DNA of 64,000 nucleotides from assembly GCA_002505765.1 (NCBI GenBank), contig DAVZ01000071.1, forward strand, positions 1-64,000, in the 5' to 3' direction. The notes beneath the pieces are model-generated. The model was not told where the DNA came from. It saw nothing but the letters and a program-made list of their open reading frames with translations, and did no database searches. The position numbers were made by a program, and so were the translations under genes. This DNA comes from Methanobacterium sp. UBA176. GTDB lineage: Archaea; Methanobacteriota; Methanobacteria; Methanobacteriales; Methanobacteriaceae. Shown in pieces: positions 43,033 through 53,415 of this stretch (its first letter is position 1; each line of letters starts with the position of its first letter).

Positions 43033-44271
43033 ATGAAGATTCTGGGTGTTCTGGATGCAGATTGGTTTGTGAAAGGCCCTCATCAATATCATCATCTTCT
43101 TGAAATATTATCCTCCAGGGGTCATGAAATAGTTATTACGGATTTTGAAAATTACTGGCATCTGGTGGATGAGGGACGTTTTAAATCCAGAGAAAAGTTT
43201 GAAGGAGTATCCCGTTTTTATAAAAATGCAAATATAACTGTTTATCGTCCAGGTTTCATACGATTGCCAATGCTGGATTATGTATCTTACCTATTTTATT
43301 CAAGAGGTGAAATAAAGAAATTAATCAATGATTTTAAGCCTGACATTGTTATTGCCTTTACTGCAATTTTGAGCGCTTACTGGGGCATGAGATATGCAAG
43401 AAAAAACAATATTCCTTATATTTATTACTGGTTAGATGTGAATCATGAACTAATTCCATTTAATCTGGTCAGACCAATCGCTAAAGTTATTGAAAAAGAA
43501 ATAATAAAAAATTCCACGGCAATTATGGCCATTAACAAGGCTTTAATGGAATATATGGTTAATTTGGGAAATAATGGGGGTAATACTTATGTTATTCCTG
43601 GAGGGGTTGATTTTAACCATTTTGATCCGCTGAAGGTGGATCCAAATGTAATGCGTGAGAAATACTATCTTTCCAAAGATGATCTGGTTCTATTTTATAT
43701 GGGATGGATTTATGAATTTTCTGGTTTAGAGGAAGTAATAAGGGATATTTTGGAAATTAAAGATTTGCATCCATATTTGAAGTTAATGATTGTAGGTGAG
43801 GGCGATAATTATTCCAGATTAAAAGGGATCGTGGATGATACAGGGGCTGAAGATAGGATTATTTTAACTGGTAAACGGCCCTATGAAGAAATGCCTTATC
43901 TGGTGGCTGCTTCTGATATTTGTCTTTTACCTGCTCAAAATAATAATGTTATGAGGAATATAGTGCCTATAAAAATTTACGAATATCTGGCCATGCATAA
44001 ACCAGTTATTTCCACCAAACTCCCGGGAGTTTTGAAAGAATTTGGACATAATAATGGGGTAATTTATGTTGAATCACCTGATTTTGTGGTTAATAATGTA
44101 ATCAGTTTAACTGGCGAAGATATTAAAAAAAATCAGTTAAAAGCTAAAGATTTTATTAAAGATTACAACTGGGATAACATTGTAAATAAATTTGAAAAAA
44201 TCATCGAATTAGTTCACGAATTGAACAGCAGAATTGAAGGGGATAGATATGTACAGAGCGTACATAAATAA
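43033..44271 (+). CDS. Glycosyltransferase family 4
   Basis: 412 residues, GT-B fold. The C-terminal half has the donor-site pattern: GEGDNYSRLKGIV, ILTGKRPYEEMPYLVAASDICLLPA and VPIKIYEYLAMHKPVIST, where the Glu-x7-Glu-like acidic residue sits in KIYEYLA. It adds a sugar from a nucleotide donor to a growing lipid-linked glycan on the inner face of the membrane. AGGAGGGGATGGT precedes the start. It overlaps the next gene by 23 bases. Confidence 0.88.
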   Translation: MKILGVLDADWFVKGPHQYHHLLEILSSRGHEIVITDFENYWHLVDEGRFKSREKFEGVSRFYKNANITVYRPGFIRLPMLDYVSYLFYSRGEIKKLINDFKPDIVIAFTAILSAYWGMRYARKNNIPYIYYWLDVNHELIPFNLVRPIAKVIEKEIIKNSTAIMAINKALMEYMVNLGNNGGNTYVIPGGVDFNHFDPLKVDPNVMREKYYLSKDDLVLFYMGWIYEFSGLEEVIRDILEIKDLHPYLKLMIVGEGDNYSRLKGIVDDTGAEDRIILTGKRPYEEMPYLVAASDICLLPAQNNNVMRNIVPIKIYEYLAMHKPVISTKLPGVLKEFGHNNGVIYVESPDFVVNNVISLTGEDIKKNQLKAKDFIKDYNWDNIVNKFEKIIELVHELNSRIEGDRYVQSVHK

Positions 44272-45289
44272 AGTCACTGACTTAAAAAAAGATTTAAATG
44301 AAAGTCTTGACTATATTAACTGGAAAAAAATAGTGAAAAAGGATTCAACAGTTTTTATAAAGCCAAATTTCACATTTCCTTACTACCAGAAGGGAATAAC
44401 TACCAATCCTGAATTATTAAAGAATTTACTGGAGATAATCAAGAATAGGGCAGATAAGGTGATTTTAGGGGAATCTGATGGAGGTAATCATTCATTTACT
44501 GCAGATGAAGCCTTTGAAGGGCATGGGATGAATGAAATATGTGGAGAGTTGGGAGTTGAGCTTCTTAATCTTTCTAAAATGCCTTCCAGTTTTGTTGAAG
44601 ATAAAATACTGGATAAAAAGGTTAAAATCCTGGTTCCTGATCTTCTTTTAGATGGGATAGACAGTTTCATTTCTGTCCCCGTCCTTAAAGTGCATGTCAT
44701 GACTGGAGTGACCCTGGGGATGAAAAATTTGTGGGGCTGCTATCCAGATACAATGAGATGCATGCACCATAAAAACCTGGATCATAAGCTTAGCCTACTT
44801 ACTAAGGTTATTAATCCAAAAATTGTGATTATAGATGGTCTTTACGCTTTAGATGGGCACGGCCCAATGTTTGGAGAACCGGTTAGGCTCGATCTATTAC
44901 TTTCAGCCAACAATCCTGTTGCATCTGATTTATTGGGTGCCAGTGTTATGGAAATGCCTCCTAAAAAAATAAATCACCTTCAAATTTCTGGTATGCGTGC
45001 TGAAAGAGCTAATCATGTTGCTGTAGCCGCCGAAGAAGGCCTTGGTCCAGGCAGTCTGGATGAGATAATAATTAGTCAGGACTGGAGGAAATTCAGACGT
45101 CCTTTTAGATTTGATAAGACATTGATGGATAGATTTTGCGTGCTGCCATTTAACAGTGAATTTATTTCTAAATTAATATTTGATTCGGTTTTTAGAAGAC
45201 TCATATTCAAAATGTCGGATTTATTTATCAGAAATAAAGTTGAGATGGACATGGTTCATACCTTTAAAAGGTACGGGAGGAAAAAATGA
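44249..45289 (+). CDS. DUF362 protein
   Basis: 346 residues. FIKPNFTFP near the N-terminus, VILGESDGG, SVPVLKVHVMTGVTLGMKNLWG and IIDGLYALDGHGPMFGEP are the DUF362 conserved segments. These occur in methanogen iron-sulfur and cell-surface proteins, but this one has no ferredoxin motif, so it is the core domain only. The reaction is unknown. ATG at 44249 follows GGGGATAGAT; the in-frame TTG at 44234 is less likely. It is embedded between glycosyltransferase genes, overlapping both (ATGA at its end). Confidence 0.82.
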   Translation: MYRAYINKVTDLKKDLNESLDYINWKKIVKKDSTVFIKPNFTFPYYQKGITTNPELLKNLLEIIKNRADKVILGESDGGNHSFTADEAFEGHGMNEICGELGVELLNLSKMPSSFVEDKILDKKVKILVPDLLLDGIDSFISVPVLKVHVMTGVTLGMKNLWGCYPDTMRCMHHKNLDHKLSLLTKVINPKIVIIDGLYALDGHGPMFGEPVRLDLLLSANNPVASDLLGASVMEMPPKKINHLQISGMRAERANHVAVAAEEGLGPGSLDEIIISQDWRKFRRPFRFDKTLMDRFCVLPFNSEFISKLIFDSVFRRLIFKMSDLFIRNKVEMDMVHTFKRYGRKK

Positions 45290-46461
45290 GAATTTTACAT
45301 GTTATTCCCCAGTTTTCATGGCAATACGGAGGATCTCAGAGGGTAGTTTATGATCTATCTAAAGTACTCCATGAAAGGGGCCATGATGTGACCATTTACA
45401 CCACAGATGAGGGTATGGGCAAACGCCTAAGAGAGGATGAGAAAATAGTATTTGATAACAACCAAGTGTTGGTCCGTTATTTTCCATGTATCAGCAACTG
45501 GATGGCGGATAAATTGAAACTGCATATTTCTCCATCCATGATGAAGGCACTGAGGGAAGAAATAACTGATTTTGATATTATACATCTGCATCAATTCAGG
45601 GGTTTAACCCATTTATACGCCTGGTATTATGCAAAAAAATATAGAAAACCATATATCCTCCAGGGCCACAATTCCACACCCTTACTGATAGAAAATCAGG
45701 GATCCCTACGCACTATTTTTAAAAAATTTTATGATAACATTATTGGAGATCGCATTGTTAATGATGCGGCTAAATTAATAGCTGTATCCAGAGAAGAGGT
45801 GGAATATTACCAGAAACTGGTATTTAAAAAGAATATAACTCTTATTTACAATGGTATTGATTTAGAACCTTTTAAACAGCTGCCTGAATATGGAAAATTC
45901 CGGAAAAAGTATGGTGTCAGTGGAAAGATGTTACTTTATCTTGGAAGAATTAACAGTACAAAGGGCATAGATTTTTCCCTGAAAGCATTCAGGAAGGTTC
46001 TCGATGAAAGAAGTGACTTGACAATGGTTATTGCTGGTTCAGACGATGGTTTTAAAGGTGATCTGGAGGGTTTAATAGAGAGGCTGGGTATTGAAGATAA
46101 GGTAATATTTACAGGCTTTCTAGATGATTATGACAAGATATCGGCTTATTTAGATGCCGATATTTTTTTACATACAGTTGTGTATATGGGGGGAGTTGCA
46201 CTAACGCCCTTAGAATCAATACTGTGCAATACACCTGTTGTAGTAACAAAAGAGTGTGGTGAAATAATAGAAGATGCTGAATGCGGGTATTTAGTGGAGT
46301 ATGGGGATGTAAATGATTTAAAGGATAAAATATTAAAATTAATTGAAGATAAAAGTATTTCTGAGGAAATGATCCATAAAGGGAAAAAATTTATCACCAG
46401 GAATCTTGGATGGAGCAGCACGGTTAGAAACATAGAAAAGATATATGAGGATTGTACATGA
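45286..46461 (+). CDS. Glycosyltransferase family 4
   Basis: 391 residues, GT-B fold. An N-terminal acceptor half opens RILHVIPQFSWQYGGSQRVV. The donor half has LYLGRINSTKGIDFSLKAF, VIFTGFLDDYDKISAYLDADIFL and ALTPLESILCNTPVVVT. The start overlaps the DUF362 stop by four bases. It probably transfers a hexose onto the locus glycan; donor unknown. Confidence 0.9.
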   Translation: MRILHVIPQFSWQYGGSQRVVYDLSKVLHERGHDVTIYTTDEGMGKRLREDEKIVFDNNQVLVRYFPCISNWMADKLKLHISPSMMKALREEITDFDIIHLHQFRGLTHLYAWYYAKKYRKPYILQGHNSTPLLIENQGSLRTIFKKFYDNIIGDRIVNDAAKLIAVSREEVEYYQKLVFKKNITLIYNGIDLEPFKQLPEYGKFRKKYGVSGKMLLYLGRINSTKGIDFSLKAFRKVLDERSDLTMVIAGSDDGFKGDLEGLIERLGIEDKVIFTGFLDDYDKISAYLDADIFLHTVVYMGGVALTPLESILCNTPVVVTKECGEIIEDAECGYLVEYGDVNDLKDKILKLIEDKSISEEMIHKGKKFITRNLGWSSTVRNIEKIYEDCT

Positions 46462-47660
46462 ATATACTGTTTATTCCCACTACTTTTGGATTATCTAAAC
46501 CTGTAGGTGGAGGTCAAACCCGGCTTTTAAATATAGTCCGTGCTTTAAAGGAAAGAGGGCATAAAATTAAAGTTTTAGAGCCCCAATCATTATGGGATCC
46601 CAGGGATGAAGAAATAGCCGATGCTTACAACTACAGAGAATATAAGCTATTTGATCGGGGATTATTTACCTTTTTCAGGGATCTGGATCCGGGATTTATC
46701 TCTAAATTATCCCGGATAATTAAAAATGAAAATATAGATATTATAGATGTCTCCTATCCAGTGGGAGGCATAATCATGGCAAAATTCCTGAGCAGATTAA
46801 ATGGAAACAACATTCCAGTTGTATATGGGGCTCATAACTTTGAATCTGAATTTATACGGGAAACATTTGCCCATAATCAAAACTATTCCCGTATAGAGAG
46901 AATTTTTTTCACTGCCTACATCAATTTCATGGAAAAAATGGTCTGCAGGAATGTGGCTGATTTTATAACTTCAGTAAGTAAATCTGATGCCCGAAAATTC
47001 ATTGATCAATATAAGCTGGCTGAAGAAAAGGTAAGGGTAGTTTCTTCTGGTTCTAATATTGTGGATATATCCAGATATAGGAGTGATAGGGAGAAAATTA
47101 AAAAAAGGTTGGGACTGGATAAATACAGGATAATAATATTTTTTCATGGATTTTATTCCTATTTACCCAATAGAGATGCTATAGATTCCATACAGGGATT
47201 CATAGCTCCGGAATTTGTGGGAAATAATGATATTTTGTTTTTAGTTGGAGGTAATGGTGTCCCTGAATTCAGCAATTCTAATGTTAAATCAATTGGTTTT
47301 ATAGAAAATTTATATGAAGTTCTGGGAGTGGTGGATTTAGCTATTGTGCCCTTGAGATATGGTGCGGGAACCAAACTTAAATTTCTGGATTATCTATCTG
47401 CTGGAATTCCTGTGGTTTCGACAAAGAAAGGTTCTGAAGGTATAGATATTACAAATTATGAACATGCAATCGTTACAGATGATCTGGATGATGATTTTAT
47501 TGAAGCAATAAGGTATCTTATTGAAAATAGAAATGAAAGGAGAATCATGGGAATTAATGCCCATAAATTGGCCAGAGAAAAGTATGACTGGCTTAAAATA
47601 GGTGAAAAGTTAGAATTTTTTTATAAAGAAATTTTGGGGAAGGTAAATGAATATAATTGA
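46458..47660 (+). CDS. Glycosyltransferase family 4
   Basis: About 400 residues. GGGQTRLLNIVRALKERGH at the N-terminus, PVVYGAHNFESEFIRETF for acceptor/donor contact, and AIVPLRYGAGTKLKFLDYLSAGIPVVSTKKGSEG in the donor half. The ATG at 46458 overlaps the previous stop by four bases; a TTG at 46452 is ignored. It overlaps the next gene by 14 bases. Confidence 0.9.
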   Translation: MNILFIPTTFGLSKPVGGGQTRLLNIVRALKERGHKIKVLEPQSLWDPRDEEIADAYNYREYKLFDRGLFTFFRDLDPGFISKLSRIIKNENIDIIDVSYPVGGIIMAKFLSRLNGNNIPVVYGAHNFESEFIRETFAHNQNYSRIERIFFTAYINFMEKMVCRNVADFITSVSKSDARKFIDQYKLAEEKVRVVSSGSNIVDISRYRSDREKIKKRLGLDKYRIIIFFHGFYSYLPNRDAIDSIQGFIAPEFVGNNDILFLVGGNGVPEFSNSNVKSIGFIENLYEVLGVVDLAIVPLRYGAGTKLKFLDYLSAGIPVVSTKKGSEGIDITNYEHAIVTDDLDDDFIEAIRYLIENRNERRIMGINAHKLAREKYDWLKIGEKLEFFYKEILGKVNEYN

Positions 47661-49980
47661 TAAATTAAGTATGGATGGAAATAGGGTTCTTCGTCAATTT
47701 GGTGATGCCCATTTTGATGATGTATTCAGGATGAATGACTGGAAATTCAATAAATTCATTACTGTTATTTTAAGTTTTCAGTTTTTAGTGTGGGGTTTCT
47801 TTCTTCTAAATTACTGGGGTATTGAGTTTCCACTAATTGGATCATCAGTTATCTTTGTTTACCTTATCTTTGTCCCTGGAATTCTCCTGCTTAGAATAGG
47901 TAAAATTCACAATCTCAGTGCAACAGAAACGTTATTATATACGGTTGGTTTGAGTGTTGCATTTTTAATGTTTTTCGGTCTGTTTGTGAACTTCATCATT
48001 CCCTTATTTGGAGTGGACAGGCCATTTTCATTCAATTATCTGGCCATATTTATCAGTATGTTTGTTTTGATAATGATCCTTTTAAGTGATTTAAGGGATA
48101 GAAATTATGCACCTACCTTTAACAGTCATTATGATGTAAATTCGTTTCCGGTATTCTTATTTTTATGTTTATTGCCATTTCTTTCTATTTTAGGAACATT
48201 TCTGGTGAATAGTTTTAATGTAAATTATCTGTTGATGATTCTGATTTTACTGGTTTCTGTAGTTCCCTTATTAGTGACATTTAATAGAATCCCGTCCAAT
48301 TTCTATCCGCTTGCCGTTTTTTCAGTTTCATTATCTCTTATTTATCATACTTCCCTTATATCCACATATTTAACTGGCTGGGATATTCAGATGGAATATT
48401 ATCTTTCTAATCTGGTCTTAACAAATGCATACTGGGATCAAACAATTGGTTTAAATTATAACAGCATGATCAGCGTCACTTTACTAGCCCCCCTTTTTTC
48501 AGACCTCCTAAAAATGAATTTAACGACGGTTTTTAAGGTTATATATCCATTTTTATATTCTTTTGTCCCGGTTGGATTATTTATGATATTTAAAAAGCAA
48601 ACCAATGCTAAAATAGCCTTTTTATCATCTTTTCTTTTTATGTCAGTTTTTGTCTTTTATTTTGATATGATCTGGCTTGCAAGGCAGGAAATAGCTGAAA
48701 TATTCCTCGTTTTAGTTCTTCTTCTACTTGTAAATGAAACAATAGTTAAATTTAAAAGGTCTATTCTTTTTGCTTTCTTTGCAGTCTGTATTGTTTTTTC
48801 TCATTATGCAATATCCATCCTATGTTTCTACGGGTTTGTTTTCGCATTTCTAATTTTGAAATTAAAAAAGATACCTGCACTGGAGGAATTTTATTATAAA
48901 TTAATTGGAAAGGATAGAAATAATTATTTTACGCTAAAAAATGAAAATATGATAAATACTAGATTTATTCTATTTTTTTTCATAGTTATTCTTTCCTGGT
49001 ATGTGTTTACTTCCAGTTCATCAATTATGGTTACCATTGTTGAATTTTTAAGAGTTTTAACAGTGGATTTTATCCCCAAATTCTTAAATCCGTTATTTTC
49101 AGAAAGTTCAGCACTGATACTTCAACAGCACGGCACTATGTTAGGCCAGATAAACAAAAATCTCCATTTAGTTACCCAGTTTTTCATCCTTATTGGATTG
49201 ATAGGTGTACTGTTTAAAAGAGTTTACCTCCAGTTTAAAAGGGAATATGTGGCTTTTAGTATATCCAGTCTGTTATTATTGATTGCCAGTCTTGCTGTTC
49301 CCTATCTTGCTGGACAGCTAAATGCACCAAGGTTGTATCATATACAATTAATAGTACTGGTTCCATTTTCTATAATTGGTGGAATAATGTTGTTTAACTT
49401 ACTCTTTAAAGGTTTTAAAGGATTAAAAATAGCTCTTGCAAAAAAAAGTTTTTCCAATTCATTGCGTTTGCTTTCCATTTTTTTAGCTATATTTTTACTT
49501 TTTAACACCTATTTTGTTAATGAATTAACCCTTACTGACCCTAAATCCATAGCCATTAGCAAAGGTTCAGTTGATAAATACGGGGATTTAAATTCTGCAA
49601 AGGACTATTATGTTAGTTCATTCTACATAAGCAGGCAGGATGTGTACGGCATGAACTGGTTATTGAAAAATAAATATTCAAACCTTATATATGTGGATAG
49701 TCTCTACTGGCATATGTTTGAATCTTATGGAGTTTTTCCCATAGGGGGCCTGGATAATCTCAATAATTCATTATATCAGAATTCTACGCAATTATTGAAT
49801 TTTGATGGAGAGATGTATGAAAAGGTTTCTTATTTATACATGGGAACCTTTAATACAAAACATAATAGCTTTATATGGTGGATAAGTGAAAAATTTTTCT
49901 ATGAAATTAGAATATTGCCCCAATCAACTGAAAAAAATGTGATATATTCTAATGGAAACAGTGAAATAGTAATTGAATAA
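47647..49980 (+). CDS. DUF2206 polytopic membrane protein
   Basis: 777 residues with more than a dozen hydrophobic helices. The early part (SVIFVYLIFVPGILLLRIGKI) and the acidic motif YLTGWDIQMEYY in the first large outer loop recall GT-C glycosyltransferases that use polyprenyl-phosphate sugars, with a catalytic Asp in the first loop. The C-terminal part from about 670 is soluble and external. Family DUF2206 is common in Methanobacteria; the glycosyltransferase idea is inference. Its place within the glycan operon supports it. Confidence 0.78.
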   Translation: MNIIDKLSMDGNRVLRQFGDAHFDDVFRMNDWKFNKFITVILSFQFLVWGFFLLNYWGIEFPLIGSSVIFVYLIFVPGILLLRIGKIHNLSATETLLYTVGLSVAFLMFFGLFVNFIIPLFGVDRPFSFNYLAIFISMFVLIMILLSDLRDRNYAPTFNSHYDVNSFPVFLFLCLLPFLSILGTFLVNSFNVNYLLMILILLVSVVPLLVTFNRIPSNFYPLAVFSVSLSLIYHTSLISTYLTGWDIQMEYYLSNLVLTNAYWDQTIGLNYNSMISVTLLAPLFSDLLKMNLTTVFKVIYPFLYSFVPVGLFMIFKKQTNAKIAFLSSFLFMSVFVFYFDMIWLARQEIAEIFLVLVLLLLVNETIVKFKRSILFAFFAVCIVFSHYAISILCFYGFVFAFLILKLKKIPALEEFYYKLIGKDRNNYFTLKNENMINTRFILFFFIVILSWYVFTSSSSIMVTIVEFLRVLTVDFIPKFLNPLFSESSALILQQHGTMLGQINKNLHLVTQFFILIGLIGVLFKRVYLQFKREYVAFSISSLLLLIASLAVPYLAGQLNAPRLYHIQLIVLVPFSIIGGIMLFNLLFKGFKGLKIALAKKSFSNSLRLLSIFLAIFLLFNTYFVNELTLTDPKSIAISKGSVDKYGDLNSAKDYYVSSFYISRQDVYGMNWLLKNKYSNLIYVDSLYWHMFESYGVFPIGGLDNLNNSLYQNSTQLLNFDGEMYEKVSYLYMGTFNTKHNSFIWWISEKFFYEIRILPQSTEKNVIYSNGNSEIVIE

Positions 49981-50067
49981 TTACATGCAGTTTGAAACCT
50001 TTTTAGATATATATGCAAAAAAAATAATAAAAAGAGACATTATTATGATTATTTATCCAAAATGGAG

Positions 50068-50076
50068 ATATAAATA
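50068..50076 (+). promoter_or_regulatory. TATA-like element before the second glycan gene set
   Basis: ATATAAATA, preceded by purine-rich AAAATGGAG as a possible BRE, lies 31 bases ahead of the next start codon. It could begin a new message at 50107, after the 126-base gap that follows the DUF2206 gene. Confidence 0.4.
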
Positions 50077-50106
50077 ATAATTTTCTCTATTCGATTAGGT
50101 GATTAA

Positions 50107-51333
50107 ATGAGAATTTTATTCCTGGTAGAATCATTGGCCCTTGGAGGGGGAGCAGAAAAATTTGCAGTAAACCTGGGCGACCAGCTGCACAACAAAGGAC
50201 ACCAAATATTTTACCTAACTTTCCAGGATAAAGGTCCTAAATACGAATTTAAAGGTGAATATTATACCCTTAACCAGTATTACAATTATACAGGTACAGG
50301 AAAAATAGACACCCTCCAAAAAATTGCAGACTTCTTTAAAAACAGCCTTAAAATAAAAAAAATTTGCAGGGAAAAAGGGATAGATGCCTTGATTTCAGTG
50401 GCCGGGGTTCAAAATTATCACGCTATTTTTAGCAGTATCCTTGGAAACAGGACAAAAATAATAGTCACCCAACATTCAGCTCCCCAGATTTTCAGTAAAC
50501 GGGAAAAAAATGCCATGAAAATCCTGTATCCTCTATCCCATAAAATTGTATGCGATTCTGGAGCAATGGAAGACACATTTAAAAAAATGGGGATAAAAAA
50601 CAACATTTTAACCCTCTATAATACATTAGACATTCAAAGATGCCTGGAGTTAGGTGAGGGAAAAATTTCTGATGAATTTCACAAATATAACTCTCCATTC
50701 GTATTTATTTACGTAGGAAGGCTGAACTGGTCAAAAGGTCACTGGTATCTACTGAGAAGCTTTAAGAAGGTAGTAAAAAGATACGATAAAGTTAAACTAT
50801 TTATTCGTGGTGACGGTGATTTAAAAGAAGAAATAGAGGACTTTATTAAAAAATTAGGCCTTCAAAGCAATGCATTTATTTTAGAAAAGCAAGAAAATAT
50901 CTTTTTGATTTTAAAAAATAGTAATTGTTTTGTCTTTCCATCCCTATTTGAAGGATTACCCCTTTCCCTTATAGAAGCTTTATCTGCAAATTTACCTGTT
51001 ATTTCAACCGATTGCCAGACAGGACCCAGAGAGATTTTATGCCCCGAACTCCAATTAGATGAAAAGATAGAGTATCCCTATTTTGGTAAATATGGAATTT
51101 TAATTGAACCTTTTATGGATGCAGATGAAATCCTGGTGAATACTCCAGAATTAGTTTTTAAAACGCTGGATGAAACACCATTAAGCAGGGAAGAAGAAAT
51201 ATTTGCAGACTTAATGATAAGGATGGTAGAAGATGGTAGATTAAGGGAGAAATATGCTGATGGATTGGAAAGAGCATGGGATTTTAATAATAATGAAAAT
51301 ATAAAAGTTTGGGAAAGCATAATACAAAAATAA
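50107..51333 (+). CDS. Glycosyltransferase family 4
   Basis: 408 residues, GT-B fold. LFLVESLALGGGAEKFAVNL at the N-terminus (acceptor half), YVGRLNWSKGHWYLLRSFKKV and FPSLFEGLPLSLIEALSANLPVIST in the donor half, with the E-x7-E pattern in EGLPLSLIE. TDCQTGPREI follows. GGTGATTAA precedes the start. It is the nearest relative of N-acetylgalactosamine/rhamnose transferases by general pattern only; the donor is not assignable. Confidence 0.9.
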   Translation: MRILFLVESLALGGGAEKFAVNLGDQLHNKGHQIFYLTFQDKGPKYEFKGEYYTLNQYYNYTGTGKIDTLQKIADFFKNSLKIKKICREKGIDALISVAGVQNYHAIFSSILGNRTKIIVTQHSAPQIFSKREKNAMKILYPLSHKIVCDSGAMEDTFKKMGIKNNILTLYNTLDIQRCLELGEGKISDEFHKYNSPFVFIYVGRLNWSKGHWYLLRSFKKVVKRYDKVKLFIRGDGDLKEEIEDFIKKLGLQSNAFILEKQENIFLILKNSNCFVFPSLFEGLPLSLIEALSANLPVISTDCQTGPREILCPELQLDEKIEYPYFGKYGILIEPFMDADEILVNTPELVFKTLDETPLSREEEIFADLMIRMVEDGRLREKYADGLERAWDFNNNENIKVWESIIQK

Positions 51334-51377
51334 TTCTAACCGATTAAAACATGTTTTGGATTAATACTGGTGATTGA

Positions 51378-52805
51378 GTGAATGCAGTTCAAAGAATAGC
51401 AAAAAATACAGGTTTACTGTTTATATCCAACATTATTGCATATGTAATGGCATTTTTTACCATGATTTACTCTGCCAGATATCTGGGAGTTGCTAATTTT
51501 GGTATTCTGTCCTTTGGACTTGCATTTTCAGGTATCATGGTAATTTTTGCTGATTTAGGGTTGAGCTCCCTTACTGTAAGGGAAGTGGCAAGGGACAAAG
51601 AACTAAGCGAAAAATACATTAAAAATATAGGATTAATCAAGCTCATTTTATCATTAATTACATTTATCTCCAGCATACTGATACTTTTTATTATTGGATA
51701 TGGTCTGGAAACCATTATAGTTGTTGCTTTAATTACCTGCTATTCTTTGTTTGCTTCCTTTTCTATAATGCTGTATTCTCTCTTTCAGGCACATGAAAAA
51801 ATGGAATATCAAGCATTAGGAGCTGTTTTAAACGCTTTATTACTTTTAGCAGGTATTTTACTGGTAATATATTATAATATGGGAATTTTGAGCTTTGGTC
51901 TGGTTTATTTCTTTGCTGGTTTGTTTATATTTTTATTCAACTTTATTATTTGCAGATGGAAGTTTGTTTTACCAAGATTGGAGATTGATCTACCCTTCTG
52001 GAGGGAATTGTTCAGGGGAGCGCTTCCCCTTTCTCTGGCTATTATTTTTGCAACTATAGCCTTCAAAGTGGATACAGTTTTACTATCCATACTGGCTAAC
52101 AATATTTCTGTAGGAATTTACAGTGCATCTTATCGATTGATAGAGGTTTTATTGTTTATTCCTTCAGTTTTTATCATTTCGGTATATCCTGTCTTTTCAT
52201 TGCTTTATAAATCATCCAGGGAATCTTTAAAATTCAGTTATGAAAAATCCTTCAAGTATTTAACCCTGATAAGCATTCCCATTGCCTTTGGAGTTACTTT
52301 ACTGGCTGATGATGTAATCCTTTTACTTTATGGAACTCAATATACCGGAGCAGTGCTTGCACTTAAAATACTTATATGGGCTATCCCGGCTATTTTTTTA
52401 ACTGATCTATCCAATATAATCTTTATTTCAATGAACAGGCAAAATGTGGTTGTAAAATTTTTCATTATAATCATGATCATTAACATCACCCTTAATGTGA
52501 TATTTATTCCAATGTTTAGCTATATAGCCGCTTCTGTGGTTACTGTTATTACAGAATTTACTTCTATGCTGTTTCTTTCATATTTCCTATATAGATATGT
52601 AGGTAAAATACAGTACAGATGGATAATAAAGCCTTTAATAGCCAGTTTAATAATGGGTCTATTTATTTTTTATACTGATTTGAATATTTTTGTGCACATA
52701 TTGGTAGGAACAGGCATATACTTTTTAGCTCTTTTCTTTTTAGGAACATTTTCAGATGAAGATTTAGAGCTCTTTAAACGAATTATTGCAAGAAAAGAAA
52801 ATTAA
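51378..52805 (+). CDS. Wzx-like oligosaccharide flippase
   Basis: 475 residues with twelve to fourteen hydrophobic helices, MOP/polysaccharide-transport family. The start RIAKNTGLLFISNIIAYVMAF and the YLGVANFGILSFGLAFSGI loop are typical. It moves lipid-linked glycan units to the outer face. Translation starts at GTG (51378), preceded by GGTGATTGA. Its last four bases overlap the convergent acetyltransferase gene. Confidence 0.92.
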   Translation: MNAVQRIAKNTGLLFISNIIAYVMAFFTMIYSARYLGVANFGILSFGLAFSGIMVIFADLGLSSLTVREVARDKELSEKYIKNIGLIKLILSLITFISSILILFIIGYGLETIIVVALITCYSLFASFSIMLYSLFQAHEKMEYQALGAVLNALLLLAGILLVIYYNMGILSFGLVYFFAGLFIFLFNFIICRWKFVLPRLEIDLPFWRELFRGALPLSLAIIFATIAFKVDTVLLSILANNISVGIYSASYRLIEVLLFIPSVFIISVYPVFSLLYKSSRESLKFSYEKSFKYLTLISIPIAFGVTLLADDVILLLYGTQYTGAVLALKILIWAIPAIFLTDLSNIIFISMNRQNVVVKFFIIIMIINITLNVIFIPMFSYIAASVVTVITEFTSMLFLSYFLYRYVGKIQYRWIIKPLIASLIMGLFIFYTDLNIFVHILVGTGIYFLALFFLGTFSDEDLELFKRIIARKEN

Positions 52806-53413
52806 TATTTTTTAAAGCATAATCCATCACCATCAAGATGCATACTGAACTTTTCCAGGAAAAAAATTCTCCAGTATTTGAGGAAACCTGTCCTGGAAAA
52901 TTTAGAATATTCAATGGTTTTAATTGATGGTATATTACTGGTTAAAACGATACCATATGCTTCTTTTTGGTTATATTTATTTTTAATCAGATTCAAAGAA
53001 AAATTTAACATTTTTTTTGCTATTCCCCTACATCTGCATTCTTCCCTAACATAGCTGTTCCATAAATAAGCTCCTTTAAAGTGAAAGATTCTTTCTACTT
53101 CTGTAACTTTCGCATGTTTAAAGCTTATCCACATATAACCAACCCACAGGTTATTTAAGAATGCAGCAATTAAAATATGGTCATCCATTATGTATGATTG
53201 GAATTCATCCTTTAATTTCCCAAATTGGTCAAGATCCTCTATTTTACATTCTTTTATAATAATATTTTTTGTTTCAGGCGCTTTAAGTTTCATATCATCC
53301 AGATTGATTTTAAAAACATAGGCTTCATTAAAAATGATCCCTATCCTGTTAAGGTAATATTTAACATGGGGCCAGAATTTGAAATTTTTAATTGTTGAGG
53401 TTTTATTTTTCAT
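52802..53413 (-). CDS. GNAT-family acetyltransferase
   Basis: 203 residues. The acetyl-CoA loop reads REECRCRGIAKKMLNFSL, the R/Q-x-x-G-x-A signature of GNAT enzymes. The N-terminal part is a separate 60-residue segment of unknown role (possible membrane-surface helix). It probably acetylates an amino-sugar of the local glycan or a peptide; the substrate is inferred from context only. It starts 2 bases after the FemAB-like gene ends, so the two are co-transcribed, and it converges on the flippase gene. Confidence 0.75.
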   Translation of the reverse strand: MKNKTSTIKNFKFWPHVKYYLNRIGIIFNEAYVFKINLDDMKLKAPETKNIIIKECKIEDLDQFGKLKDEFQSYIMDDHILIAAFLNNLWVGYMWISFKHAKVTEVERIFHFKGAYLWNSYVREECRCRGIAKKMLNFSLNLIKNKYNQKEAYGIVLTSNIPSIKTIEYSKFSRTGFLKYWRIFFLEKFSMHLDGDGLCFKKY

Positions 53414-53415
53414 TT